Below are positions 18,074-27,023 of a stretch of DNA of 45,923 nt, one piece after another. The DNA is from Pirellulaceae bacterium. GTDB taxonomy: Bacteria; Planctomycetota; Planctomycetia; Pirellulales; Pirellulaceae. The notes below the pieces were generated by a model, which was not told the DNA's origin, searched no databases, and saw only the letters and a program-made list of their open reading frames with translations. The position numbers were made by a program, and so were the translations under genes. The DNA lies in NCBI GenBank assembly GCA_022448315.1, contig JAKVCA010000039.1, positions 1 through 45,923 on the forward strand, in the 5' to 3' direction. The stretch's first letter is position 1. Each line of letters starts with the position of its first letter.

Positions 18074-19582
18074 TCAAACAAGGTTTTTCCTTCGTACCGG
18101 CGTATTTTGCATCGTCACCCGGAAGCTCTTCTCGCCGTCATGGGCGTAACAGAGGTTGCCTCCCAATGATCCTGCCAGACTCATCGCCTCTTGGGCACGA
18201 GCAAGGAAATCGCCCTCGGCATCATCGCCCCTTGCCTCGGAGATCCCGACCGACACGGTAAAATTCACCTTGCCATGTTCACCGGGGACTTCACATCGTG
18301 AAATGGCCGACCGTAATCGTTCCCCGATCTTGGACGTGTTCTCAAGTCGTGCACTTGGAAACAGCATGGCGAATTGCCCCTCTCCCAACATCGCAACGTT
18401 ATCCATGTCTCGGACGGATGCTTTGAGGAACTGGGAAGTGGCTTGAAGCACAAGGTCTGCGGTGGGTTCCCCGTGGGTAGTGAAAACATCGACCCAGTTG
18501 TCGACTTTAAGGACGCTTAACGCGAGTCCTGATCCGCCTCGTTTCCACTCGGACAGTCGACGGCCGATTTCATCACAAAACGCACTGGCATCGTTGAGTT
18601 CAGCAGACCAAGCCGGCTGAACGTGCCCTGTGCGCATGTCCGTCGAGGTATCCGCATCCAAAGTAGGAATTCGGTAATTATGATTTCCATCATTCCAGAA
18701 TCCACAATTCCGCCCATCTTCTTTGGCAGCATATAGTGCATCATCCGCTCGCCGAACCATTCCCGCGACACCATCGTGTTCGTTAATCTCCGCAAGGCCT
18801 CCACTTGCCGTGATGGTCAGCACCTCGTCTTCGTAGTGGATTTGAGTCCGCGCCAACTCGGCGCGAGCCTGCTCGGCCCACTCCAAACAGACTTCGGTCG
18901 TTTGTCCGTGGAAAATGACGGCGAATTCTTCTCCGCCGTAGCGGCATATATGACCGTTCCGTTTCACCTTACGCCTTAAGGTTCTGGCGACGGACTTGAG
19001 CACCTCGTCGCCTGCGTGATGACCATAATTGTCGTTGAATTTTTTAAAATGATCGACGTCCACCATCATGACCGAAACCGGCTTTCCGTCGGTCGCGTAC
19101 TGCTCTTGGGCGAGGATCATTTCATTGTCAAAGGCCCTTCGATTGCTCACGAGCGTCAAGGCGTCAGTATTGGCCTCGATCACGTGGGATTGTATCTGCC
19201 GAGCCTGATCGAAAAGCTTATCCTCCGCGACTTCCAACTGCGATTGCAGCTTGGAGTTCGCCTGCAGCATGCTTTTCATGATCTTCATGATCGCATCGGA
19301 GGTACCCGCACCCTGCTCTCGCAAACGAGTACTGGCTTCTTGAACCGACTCACTGTGTGTCTCGACATCGAAGGCGATACCCTCGTAGGTATCCTTCAGG
19401 GTTGACATCAACGACTCAACATCGTGTTTTTCAAGATTCAGGGCTTCGAAACCCTTGGATTCGGATGAAGTAGGTCGAGCCTTGGTATTATTTCGATGGA
19501 TACGGCGTTGGATAAACCAACCGATCGCTGTTCCAATTCCCCCGGTAAAGACGCAGGCCAGCAAATTGATGAAGATCGACAT
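18074..19582 (-). CDS. Membrane-anchored double GGDEF protein (diguanylate cyclase)
   Basis: The product of 502 residues has one N-terminal membrane helix (about 4-23), a helical linker (about 45-130), a GGDEF domain (about 135-295) and a second GGDEF-like domain (about 330-480). Domain 1 has VDVDHFKKFNDNYGHHAGDEV and an intact GGEEF (216-220), so it should make cyclic di-GMP from GTP. Its inhibitory RxxD site reads RNGH (208-211), suggesting loss of product inhibition. Domain 2 has GEGQF (400-404) in place of GGDEF and is probably inactive, yet keeps RDMD (391-394) at the inhibitory-site position, so it may bind cyclic di-GMP. It is divergent from the degenerate GGDEF-like gene at 20178. Confidence 0.88.
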   Translation of the reverse strand: MSIFINLLACVFTGGIGTAIGWFIQRRIHRNNTKARPTSSESKGFEALNLEKHDVESLMSTLKDTYEGIAFDVETHSESVQEASTRLREQGAGTSDAIMKIMKSMLQANSKLQSQLEVAEDKLFDQARQIQSHVIEANTDALTLVSNRRAFDNEMILAQEQYATDGKPVSVMMVDVDHFKKFNDNYGHHAGDEVLKSVARTLRRKVKRNGHICRYGGEEFAVIFHGQTTEVCLEWAEQARAELARTQIHYEDEVLTITASGGLAEINEHDGVAGMVRRADDALYAAKEDGRNCGFWNDGNHNYRIPTLDADTSTDMRTGHVQPAWSAELNDASAFCDEIGRRLSEWKRGGSGLALSVLKVDNWVDVFTTHGEPTADLVLQATSQFLKASVRDMDNVAMLGEGQFAMLFPSARLENTSKIGERLRSAISRCEVPGEHGKVNFTVSVGISEARGDDAEGDFLARAQEAMSLAGSLGGNLCYAHDGEKSFRVTMQNTPVRRKNLV

Positions 19583-20177
19583 CGCAGTCTCCCGTCCATT
19601 TTCTCAGATGAAATCATGATTCACCAAAGTCGACATCCGACCCTCTAGAGATAGGTCGAGAAACTCTCAAGTCAAAGCGCGGGGGGGAGATTGTCAATCG
19701 TCCCAATCGATGGCAATTGACGACAGATCGCCCCCTCATCCGACACTTTCAATGAAGGTCAACCAGAAAACAGCACTCTTCAACATTCGGGGAGAAACCG
19801 ACAACCGTTTTAGCCCGAAATTAACGACTGAGAGACCCGACTGGGCCCAACAATCGACACGGCCGCCATCCAGAATCCAAGGAAGAAACAGAGACTTTTT
19901 GTCGAGGACGCGTCCTTACACACGCTCCAATCGACACAAGCAGGTCACTTTAGGGAACATCACCCAACGCCATCACCGCAGCATCCTCGCCAGCAACGAA
20001 AGGGCAAGTATCCATACGTGAATAATTGAGACAAAGGATCTTGGTTCTATGCACTTGGTCGCAGATCGCAACCTACATTTGACGAGCTCTGTTCGGTCTT
20101 GGCCGAATGCAGAACGTATCATCTGACTCCAGCAGATTACCTACTCAAGTCACCGAAATACGGGGCGTCAAAATTTC
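19583..20177. promoter_or_regulatory. Long divergent intergenic region between two GGDEF-type genes
   Basis: Almost 600 bases lie between two divergent genes of related type. The open frame within (19710-20021) has a non-coding look. A run of seven G occurs near 19681. I see no clear riboswitch (no recognisable cyclic di-GMP aptamer), repeat or terminator. Promoters for both genes are expected. Confidence 0.3.
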
Positions 20178-21416
20178 ATGTCGTTTACCGTTTTTATACT
20201 CGCAATTGCCATCATCAACCTTGTTGTCGGATTCGCATCCGCAAGCTATCTCGGATGGGGTCCACGAAGCTGGGATGAGATTGACCTCGCTCTGAACGAT
20301 CCTCAAACGGTGAGTGCTCCGGTCGAGGCCCCATGTCCATATCGATCTGATCTGGACCTTCAACGCCTAATAGACGATGGGCAAAGAAAACTTAGAAAAC
20401 TGTCTTCAACCAAAACCGTACTCGAGGATCCTTTGCAGACGGCCTACATCAAGGCGACCAATCAACTCGACAGTTTGGAGATTGGATTCGAGTGTATCCA
20501 CGCCAGTCTCCTTGCCGATGAATTGACAGAGACTCCGCGTGACTGGCCTAGAAACCTTGACGCAATCAAAACTGATCTTGGTCGGGATATCGACAAAGCG
20601 ATGGGCGAACTGGAACACTGGGCCGACCTTCTGAATGGCTCACAGCAGGAGACGTTCAACCCATTCCATTTCGGGCTATGCAACGAACTTTCTCGTATCC
20701 AAAACGCCTTGCCTTCGATTTCATCGCGTGAACAACTGAACGCGACCGATCGTTCAGAACTGACCGAGTGGTGCCAATCTTCGTACGAGGACCTAAGGAG
20801 GATCACTTGGCAAGTACGAAGCCTGATGCGAGAACTGATTACGGAATCGCGACCTGCCCTGGAATGGGAGCCCCAACTTCTACGGGATCGGTCCCATCAA
20901 ATGCAATCGATTGAGGCCTTTGCGGCCGATCGCATCTTGAATCCAACGGGCTTGTCTAACTATTTCGTCGCCCGTTGTCGAATCGATCAGGCGCTCGAGC
21001 TTTACCCGAGGACCAGTCACCTGCTTTTCCGAATCGCGAGTGAACGATTGCTTGAGCAGGCGAATCCTTACCTCCCGAGTCATTGGCTTGCTGTCCCGTT
21101 GCCGCAAGGTGAGTGGCTCATTCGCGGCGATGCCTATTCGCTCGACAACTTTGTGGCTCAGGTGGACGAGGTAAGGCAACGCTTGCGGGCCATCAATTTG
21201 CGCGTGGGCGAATCCAACTTCCAGCTCACGTCCTCATGGATCATTACGCTGGACTCTCCAAGCTTCGAAACCGAGGATTTGCTTGTTGCTTTGAAGCAAG
21301 CGGTCCATGAGGCTCGAAGCTACGGGCAGGATCGAACGTTCATCTGTGAAAAAGGCCATCCTGTCCCGGTGCTTGCCGTTGAGTGCGATCCTGTTCCGGA
21401 CACGATCAACCTCTGA
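20178..21416 (+). CDS. Membrane-anchored protein with a degenerate GGDEF-like C-terminal domain
   Basis: The product of 412 residues has an N-terminal membrane helix (about 3-24), a long helical middle (about 55-240) and a C-terminal region that I align with GGDEF domains. LLFRIASERLLEQANPYLP matches the helix before the active site, LPQGEWLI (308-315) sits where GGDEF would be, and AVHEARSYGQDRTFIC (375-390) matches the usual end (ALYxAKxxGRNRV). No catalytic residue survives, so it would be a cyclic-di-GMP sensor or a structural partner and not an enzyme. The family call is my own alignment by eye and uncertain. It stands divergent to an active GGDEF gene. Confidence 0.6.
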   Translation: MSFTVFILAIAIINLVVGFASASYLGWGPRSWDEIDLALNDPQTVSAPVEAPCPYRSDLDLQRLIDDGQRKLRKLSSTKTVLEDPLQTAYIKATNQLDSLEIGFECIHASLLADELTETPRDWPRNLDAIKTDLGRDIDKAMGELEHWADLLNGSQQETFNPFHFGLCNELSRIQNALPSISSREQLNATDRSELTEWCQSSYEDLRRITWQVRSLMRELITESRPALEWEPQLLRDRSHQMQSIEAFAADRILNPTGLSNYFVARCRIDQALELYPRTSHLLFRIASERLLEQANPYLPSHWLAVPLPQGEWLIRGDAYSLDNFVAQVDEVRQRLRAINLRVGESNFQLTSSWIITLDSPSFETEDLLVALKQAVHEARSYGQDRTFICEKGHPVPVLAVECDPVPDTINL

Positions 21417-21637
21417 GGTTCCCTCCTCTTGGAACCTGAAACTCCCTTCTGCATCACGAATCCATGCCCTCGGGATTCGCCTGAATTCACGCGATCCCCC
21501 CTTATCGTGTTGGAGTCAGCGTTTAGAATCTTGCACGTCGGCAAGGTCTGAACACCCAAGACGAAGTCGTGTTTAAGTTGCATCGCTGTTGGCACTTCTC
21601 TAGTGCTTGTAACAAACCACATAGCTTTTGGCGAACC

Positions 21638-22663
21638 ATGCTCATCTTGACCTTGGAATCGACCTGCGATGAAACGGCGGCCGCCATCATCGACGAGCAA
21701 CGTGGCGTTCTAGGATCGACCGTGGCCTCTCAGGAAGAGCTTCACCAAAAATTCAATGGAGTCGTCCCGGAAATTGCCGCCCGGGCCCATCTGGAGCGAA
21801 TTCTGCCGGTCATCCACGAGACCTTGGCCAAGGCAAATGTCGAACTCAAGGACCTTTCTGCGATCGGAGTCGCAACCACACCAGGACTCGCGGGCTCACT
21901 GCTGGTCGGGCTAGTTGCCGCGAAGACACTTTCGTGGTTACTGAACCTACCACTGATCGCCATCAATCACTTGCACGCCCACGTCTATGCCTGCCAATTT
22001 GCCAGGGAAGAAACGATCTTCCCGTGCGTCGGCTTCATCGTCAGCGGAGGCCACAGCCATCTTTACGAGTGCAGGGATCCGTTTTCATTCGAATACATGG
22101 GGGGAACGATCGATGATGCCGCCGGCGAATGTTTCGACAAAGTCGCCTCCATGCTGGACTTACCTTATCCGGGTGGGCCAGCACTCTCTCAACTTGCAAA
22201 GACGGGCAATCCCAAAGCCTATCGCTTTCCACGTCCGCTCCTCAAGGAAACCCGCATCGCATTCAGCTTCAGCGGTCTCAAAACGGCGGTACGCTACATG
22301 ATTGCAGGCCCCGGGCAAAAAGAGGTCACGGCGTCCCACCTGAGCCCAGGTGAGCGGGCCGATATCGCCGCAAGTTTTGAAGCAGCTGTGGCAGACTGCC
22401 TCGTCGGAAAAGCCATTCAGGCAGTCAAGAGAACGGGGGTTCCACGCCTTTGTGTGGGCGGGGGAGTCGCATCGAATACGACATTTCGTCATCAACTGGA
22501 ACAGGCGTGCGAAAGCCACAACATCGAATGCCTGATCGCGGCCCCGGAACTCTGTACCGACAACGCCGTGATGGGCGCGATTGCTCTGGAGCGCCTGAGG
22601 GCCGGTCATGTCGAAAGCCTCGACTTGGACGTCCGCCCCGGTTTGGTTCGTCACAGTCAATAG
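21638..22663 (+). CDS. tsaD: tRNA N6-adenosine threonylcarbamoyltransferase TsaD
   Basis: TsaD transfers threonylcarbamoyl from TC-AMP to A37 of tRNAs reading ANN codons, together with TsaB and TsaE. The 341-residue protein begins LTLESTCDETAAA, has the metal-binding His pair H111 and H115 in NHLHAHVYA, the ATP-site VSGGHSHLY (135-143) and GGTIDDAAGECFDKVA. The length is normal for the family. The ATG at 21638 is used, since the frame upstream to 21569 is not homologous. TsaB and TsaE are not adjacent. No clear Shine-Dalgarno sequence is seen. Confidence 0.95.
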   Translation: MLILTLESTCDETAAAIIDEQRGVLGSTVASQEELHQKFNGVVPEIAARAHLERILPVIHETLAKANVELKDLSAIGVATTPGLAGSLLVGLVAAKTLSWLLNLPLIAINHLHAHVYACQFAREETIFPCVGFIVSGGHSHLYECRDPFSFEYMGGTIDDAAGECFDKVASMLDLPYPGGPALSQLAKTGNPKAYRFPRPLLKETRIAFSFSGLKTAVRYMIAGPGQKEVTASHLSPGERADIAASFEAAVADCLVGKAIQAVKRTGVPRLCVGGGVASNTTFRHQLEQACESHNIECLIAAPELCTDNAVMGAIALERLRAGHVESLDLDVRPGLVRHSQ

Positions 22664-23080
22664 TGAAAGCGGTCCACATCCCCGCCGCCACTTGCTCCGT
22701 TCAACAATCGACGGGATGACGCGTCCGCGCCGTTTCAACGTGCCAATGTCTCAATTGTAACGTCTCTAACGACCAGACCGACCGCAACTGGTTGTTGCAT
22801 CATCCGGGCACACGTTAAAAAAATCATCTGCGACAGAACATGTTCCGATAGCAAAAATAACTTAGGGTCTTACAGGACCCCCGGACCAAAAGAATCCTCG
22901 ACAGGTCTTTCTTGCCGCTCGTGTTAACCTCATCGCCCTGGTTTTGCAACTCAGCCAACATCCCCCTGACTCCATATCAGGGAACGGTTTGGCTTCGTGT
23001 GTTTGAACGCGGGGTAGTTTTACGACAGCAAGCGTTCTATTTGTCCCGAATTCCATGCGGTCGTGCGCTCCATCGGCACG
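22664..23080. other. Intergenic stretch after tsaD
   Basis: More than 400 bases without a gene. It contains a perfect palindrome GAACATGTTC (22836-22845) and a short hairpin GGGTC/GACCC (22865-22880) with a six-base loop, neither followed by a T run. A promoter for the gene at 23094 probably lies here. Nothing else is recognised. Confidence 0.35.
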
Positions 23081-23086
23081 AGGAGG
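23081..23086 (+). promoter_or_regulatory. Strong Shine-Dalgarno sequence fixing a GTG start
   Basis: AGGAGG lies seven bases before a GTG at 23094. This is among the best ribosome-binding sites seen in the window and decides the start of the HTTM gene against the longer frame beginning at 23055. Confidence 0.7.
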
Positions 23087-23093
23087 CTTAGAG

Positions 23094-24722
23094 GTGGCTG
23101 ACGCCTCACTTCATTCTGCTGCCGAATCCAACGCGACTTTCCTGCAGCGGATTTTTGGATTGGACACAAGATCTTTGGCGATTTTCCGCATCGTTGTGGG
23201 CGTCCTGATCTTGATCGATCTATACGATCGCTCCCTTTATCTCACGGATTTCTATACGGACGACGGATTTCTAACCCGAGCTTTAGTCAACGATTATCTC
23301 GGGCAAATGAAGCCTCCTGTCGAAGATGCGATACCTTCGACCATGCCGTGGCCATTCTGGTCATTCCACTTATTGAGTGGCGATGTCTGGGTAGCGCAGA
23401 TGCTATTCGGCTTACAGGCATTGCTGGCAATCCTCCTGATTATTGGGTGGAAGACTCGCCTGCTGACGGTATTGAATTGGCTCCTTTTGATCTCGCTGCA
23501 TGCACGCAACCCCATCGTCCTGAATTCAGGGGACACGATTCTTCGAATGATGTTGTTCTGGGGCATCTTTCTGCCACTTGGTCGCCACTGGTCCTTCGAT
23601 CGTTGGCGCAAAAAAGCGACTCAAGCCTCGGCTTCTTCTGTGGTTTCTGTCGCAAGCGCTGCCTTCATCATCCAACTCTGCACCATGTATTGGTTTACCG
23701 GTTGGGCCAAAATGAACCCCACGTGGCTCAAGGGTGAAGCCATTCATAACGTCCTCAACCTAAATATTGTCTGCCGCCCATTGGGGAAATATCTGCTTGA
23801 ATACCCCGACCTTTTAGGCACCATGTGCCATGTCACCCTATGGATGGAATTCGGGGCTCCTTTTCTACTGTTTATCCCTTGGAAAACGGCTTGGATAAGG
23901 ACTGGCTTGGTTACGATATTCTTTGGTTTTCATCTTGGAATTGTCCTGACAATGACCGTTGGCCTGTTTTCGGCCATCTCGATCACCTGCTGGTTGGCGT
24001 TACTCCCGTCGGAGTTTTGGGACTCAAGATGGTTACGAAAGATAATCGGGTTGACGGAACGACATCGCGAAATGGTCCCCGAGTATTCGACACCCGCGAC
24101 GGCCCTTCCACCTAAGTCGAGTTGGATCCGTGCTGTGACCGGAGTTGGATCGTTTGCCGCTCAGGGGAGTTGTGCCATCGTTCTGGTATACATCCTGCTT
24201 TGGAACATATGGAGAATACAACCCAACGATCCGCAGTTGGCCCGAGTCATGCCTGTCAGCATTCGCCCTTTCGGCCAAACGCTGATGCTCGCCCAAGAAT
24301 TCAAGATGTTCGATACCCCTCCGGCACTGGATTATTGGTTCATGTACGAAGGTCAGTTAAGTAACGGAGAAAAAGTTGAGCTCTTCACGGGTCGTCCGAT
24401 CCCGATGGGCAAACCCGACGATCTTTATTCCAGGTATATTGACCATCGCTGGAGGCGATTGCATGTCAACTTCTTGCATCCGGACTACGCACTGCTCCGC
24501 GAGCCCCTGACAGAGTACCTCGTGAACAAGTGGAATCAGAGCCACTCCGAGGATGAGCAAGTCACTCGCTGCTTTTTTCGTTGCTACCAGGAATCGACGG
24601 CTAAGAACGCCGCAGCTGGAAATTTACTGAGCGACACGTGGGTCGATTTGCAACTTGTCGAGTCCGACCCGTTTACCGAAATGCTGAAAGCTCTAGAAAA
24701 CGGTGGGTCCATCCTCCCCTGA
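23094..24722 (+). CDS. HTTM-domain (vitamin K-dependent gamma-carboxylase-like) membrane protein
   Basis: The protein of 542 residues starts with FGLDTRSLAIFRIVVG, the typical opening of HTTM domains, and has about eight hydrophobic segments spread over residues 25-385. The tail is soluble (about 400-542) and holds FKMFDTPPALDYWFMYEG, a pattern common in planctomycete members. The family includes animal gamma-glutamyl carboxylase, but bacterial members mostly have no known substrate; no peptide substrate gene is visible beside it. The GTG start is set by AGGAGG seven bases ahead. Its last 30 bases overlap the 3' end of the convergent M14-like gene. Confidence 0.82.
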   Translation: MADASLHSAAESNATFLQRIFGLDTRSLAIFRIVVGVLILIDLYDRSLYLTDFYTDDGFLTRALVNDYLGQMKPPVEDAIPSTMPWPFWSFHLLSGDVWVAQMLFGLQALLAILLIIGWKTRLLTVLNWLLLISLHARNPIVLNSGDTILRMMLFWGIFLPLGRHWSFDRWRKKATQASASSVVSVASAAFIIQLCTMYWFTGWAKMNPTWLKGEAIHNVLNLNIVCRPLGKYLLEYPDLLGTMCHVTLWMEFGAPFLLFIPWKTAWIRTGLVTIFFGFHLGIVLTMTVGLFSAISITCWLALLPSEFWDSRWLRKIIGLTERHREMVPEYSTPATALPPKSSWIRAVTGVGSFAAQGSCAIVLVYILLWNIWRIQPNDPQLARVMPVSIRPFGQTLMLAQEFKMFDTPPALDYWFMYEGQLSNGEKVELFTGRPIPMGKPDDLYSRYIDHRWRRLHVNFLHPDYALLREPLTEYLVNKWNQSHSEDEQVTRCFFRCYQESTAKNAAAGNLLSDTWVDLQLVESDPFTEMLKALENGGSILP

Positions 24723-25826
24723 CCCTTCCTCCCCCAAATACTTCAAGCTGTTATGGATGACTTCGATCGACTGATCCACGACCGCTTTCCGCCAGCGGGG
24801 AGACTGCGGACAAAAAATCTCACGGAACGCCTCTCGATACCGTGACTGGCGACGACGTTCATGCTGCCCCCATTCCCAGAGTCGCTGTTCCTCTCTTAAA
24901 GCGGCCAAGGTTTTCAATGGACCGTAGGCGCCGAATTCCGCGCAGAAATAACGGTAGTCCTTTGTGGGCAACTGTTGACCGCACCAGCGTCCCAAACCCC
25001 CGCGAGCGTGGTAATGAACCGGGGCTCCCAAGGAAAAATCCTTCGCCTGTTTGGGAAAGCAATGCGTCAACTTCCGATGATCGCTTGACGTTTGCGGCGC
25101 CTCCCCCAACAACTGCAATTTCCCCCAAGGCCCGAGCCCGGAATGGGCATCAAGATGCAAAATCTGCTTGGCGTCCCCTACCCATCCTTGCCAATTCGAT
25201 GCCAGCAATTTCATGACCCAGGAATTTCGTGAGCCTCCATAAAAAAGGCCCCGTGGAAAATCGTATTGCCCTTCCACAATGGCCTGCTTTGTCGCCCGGA
25301 AGCCATGCCTGAGCACTCGACCAACCGTCCGGATCGTGAAAGCGTCACGACGAGGTGGTGACGGTGGGTTCAACCACAAGTCCATCTTTTGGTACACCCT
25401 GGCAGAGCCTTGATACTTTTCGCCGTTGAGCAAGAAGTTTCGGTTGAGATCAATCCCCTCCTGATCCTGCCTGCGGGACCAAGCAAAACCAAAGGGATTG
25501 AGGGCATGGATCATCAGCAGCCCAACCGCGTCTGATCGGCGTCGCACCATTTGTTGATGCGCAATTTGCAGCATGGGCATCCCAACAGGCCCCTCCACGC
25601 CATGCAACCCGGTCGAAATTACCAGGAGCGAAGTGGCTCCGGCAGGCCCCAGTCGAGCCACGTCAACGGTAAGCAAATCGCCTCCCGGTCCTTCCTCTGG
25701 GCAGCGATAGCTCCAACGGGCATGCTCCGAATTGCAAAGCATGCTTTCGAATATTTTTTTCGACTCCTGATAGGACGTCGGAAAATCCATACGAGACACT
25801 CTGAAACGAGGTCGATCATCACCCAT
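24693..25826 (-). CDS. M14-family-like metallocarboxypeptidase (DUF2817)
   Basis: The protein of 377 residues carries the full zinc-carboxypeptidase signature in the DUF2817 style: H75 and E78 in TGLHGVEGP, the substrate-carboxylate region DLNRNF (126-131), H228 in HLDAHSGLGP and the likely general base E297 in CAEFGAYG. There is no signal peptide, so a cytoplasmic peptidase is likely; the substrate is unknown. Its ATG follows directly on the stop of the SBF transporter gene (TGA then ATG), so the two are translationally coupled. A second ATG twelve codons in (25790) is possible. The 3' end overlaps the HTTM gene by 30 bases. Confidence 0.8.
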   Translation of the reverse strand: MGDDRPRFRVSRMDFPTSYQESKKIFESMLCNSEHARWSYRCPEEGPGGDLLTVDVARLGPAGATSLLVISTGLHGVEGPVGMPMLQIAHQQMVRRRSDAVGLLMIHALNPFGFAWSRRQDQEGIDLNRNFLLNGEKYQGSARVYQKMDLWLNPPSPPRRDAFTIRTVGRVLRHGFRATKQAIVEGQYDFPRGLFYGGSRNSWVMKLLASNWQGWVGDAKQILHLDAHSGLGPWGKLQLLGEAPQTSSDHRKLTHCFPKQAKDFSLGAPVHYHARGGLGRWCGQQLPTKDYRYFCAEFGAYGPLKTLAALREEQRLWEWGQHERRRQSRYREAFREIFCPQSPRWRKAVVDQSIEVIHNSLKYLGEEGSGEDGPTVF

Positions 25827-26789
25827 TCATTTTTCGACGGAGGCACCCTGCCTTGCCCATCGATCTGCAATTAATGTATCCACAAAGAGCTGCCCAAGGT
25901 GAAATGTAACCATCGGTAAAATGGAAACACCCAGGTCGATGGCTAGAAGCAGCCCCACCATCAAAGTTTTTTGGCTTCCCGCAATTGCCACGGCGATTCG
26001 CTGCCCGCGTGCCAGACCGAGCCCCCCTGAAAAAGCCCAACCCAGCATCAGGACCACGAGATGAAGTCCGAGGACACCCATAGTCATCAGGATCCACTCG
26101 CCGATTTTGGAACTCAGTGAGCCTTGGAGTTGAGGACCGAGCTTGGCCGCTCCCAGGGTGACCATCATCAGAATTCCAATTTGAGCGAAGATGCCGAGCT
26201 GCTTTTTGTGTTGAGTCCCCCATGAGGCAATGGGTCGAAGAACGCGTAACCCCTGAGCCAAACCAAGCGGAACCAGCACCAACAACGCCAGCCTCGCCGC
26301 CATCTCCCAGCCGTCAATCGTCGCAACTCCCTGATCCAACATGAGCCATAACCAGAAGGGAGCCGCAGCAAAACAGGCCGCATTGGTCGCGACCGTCACC
26401 AACAGGGCCGTCGCATCGTCGCCTCCGGCCCGCCTCGTCCAAACCGCCGCCGAAGCCAGCGTACAGGGAGTCACCGCAGCGACCAAAATACCGTCGCCGG
26501 TCTCCGCCGTGTAAATCCAACTGAGCGGCCATGCGATGACCGGCATGGCCAGGTAGTTCATGAGGATGGCGAGTCCTGCGGCCTGCGGACGTCGCACGGC
26601 CTGCACGAATTGCTGCAACTTCATTGGGAGGGACATGATGAACATGACGACCATCACCAACAAGGTTCTCAGCCAGCCAGCCTCGGCGTAGGTGATTAAG
26701 GGGCGACTCGCGAGCAGGCCAACTGATACTGCCAGCACCAGCGCGACCAGAAACCACTGCCGCCTAATAAATTCAAAAAACGATGACAT
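25827..26789 (-). CDS. SBF/bile acid:sodium symporter family transporter
   Basis: The protein of 320 residues is almost wholly hydrophobic, with about nine or ten membrane helices. The order and the motifs NYLAMPVIAWPLSWIY, AAVTPCTLASAAVWTR and GSQKTLMVGLLLA fit the SBF-like branch (the YfeH type), whose members move organic acids or other anions with sodium; the substrate here is unknown. The ATG at 26789 is chosen because AGGGGCG lies upstream and the hydrophobic part begins soon after; the frame is open to 26861. It is the first gene of a pair with the M14-like peptidase, suggesting uptake and hydrolysis of the same compound, which is inference. Confidence 0.82.
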   Translation of the reverse strand: MSSFFEFIRRQWFLVALVLAVSVGLLASRPLITYAEAGWLRTLLVMVVMFIMSLPMKLQQFVQAVRRPQAAGLAILMNYLAMPVIAWPLSWIYTAETGDGILVAAVTPCTLASAAVWTRRAGGDDATALLVTVATNAACFAAAPFWLWLMLDQGVATIDGWEMAARLALLVLVPLGLAQGLRVLRPIASWGTQHKKQLGIFAQIGILMMVTLGAAKLGPQLQGSLSSKIGEWILMTMGVLGLHLVVLMLGWAFSGGLGLARGQRIAVAIAGSQKTLMVGLLLAIDLGVSILPMVTFHLGQLFVDTLIADRWARQGASVEK

Positions 26790-27023
26790 CGCTTTTCGCC
26801 CCTGAGGATCACGCATGGTTGAACTCGCCCAGCAGTAAGCTAAATCGCCGTCTATCGGCAAGCCTTAAGGATTACTAAACTGAAGTCGTGTTAAAATCAT
26901 TCGCGAGTTATTTTATCGCAGTCCGCCTCACGTGGTGACCTCAAACTGAGGCAACTGGCAAGCCAATCGGCCCACGCACGGCGGTAACTTTCCAAATTCA
27001 AGCTTCGAAAAAGACCCCCTGAC

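Noticed and set aside
22836-22845. Perfect palindrome GAACATGTTC as a possible SOS (LexA/DinR) box
   Set aside because: The spacer between GAAC and GTTC is two bases, not the four of the DinR box, and the next gene is not an SOS gene.
22865-22880. Short hairpin GGGTC/GACCC as a terminator
   Set aside because: No T run follows on either strand, and it is about 200 bases from the tsaD end.
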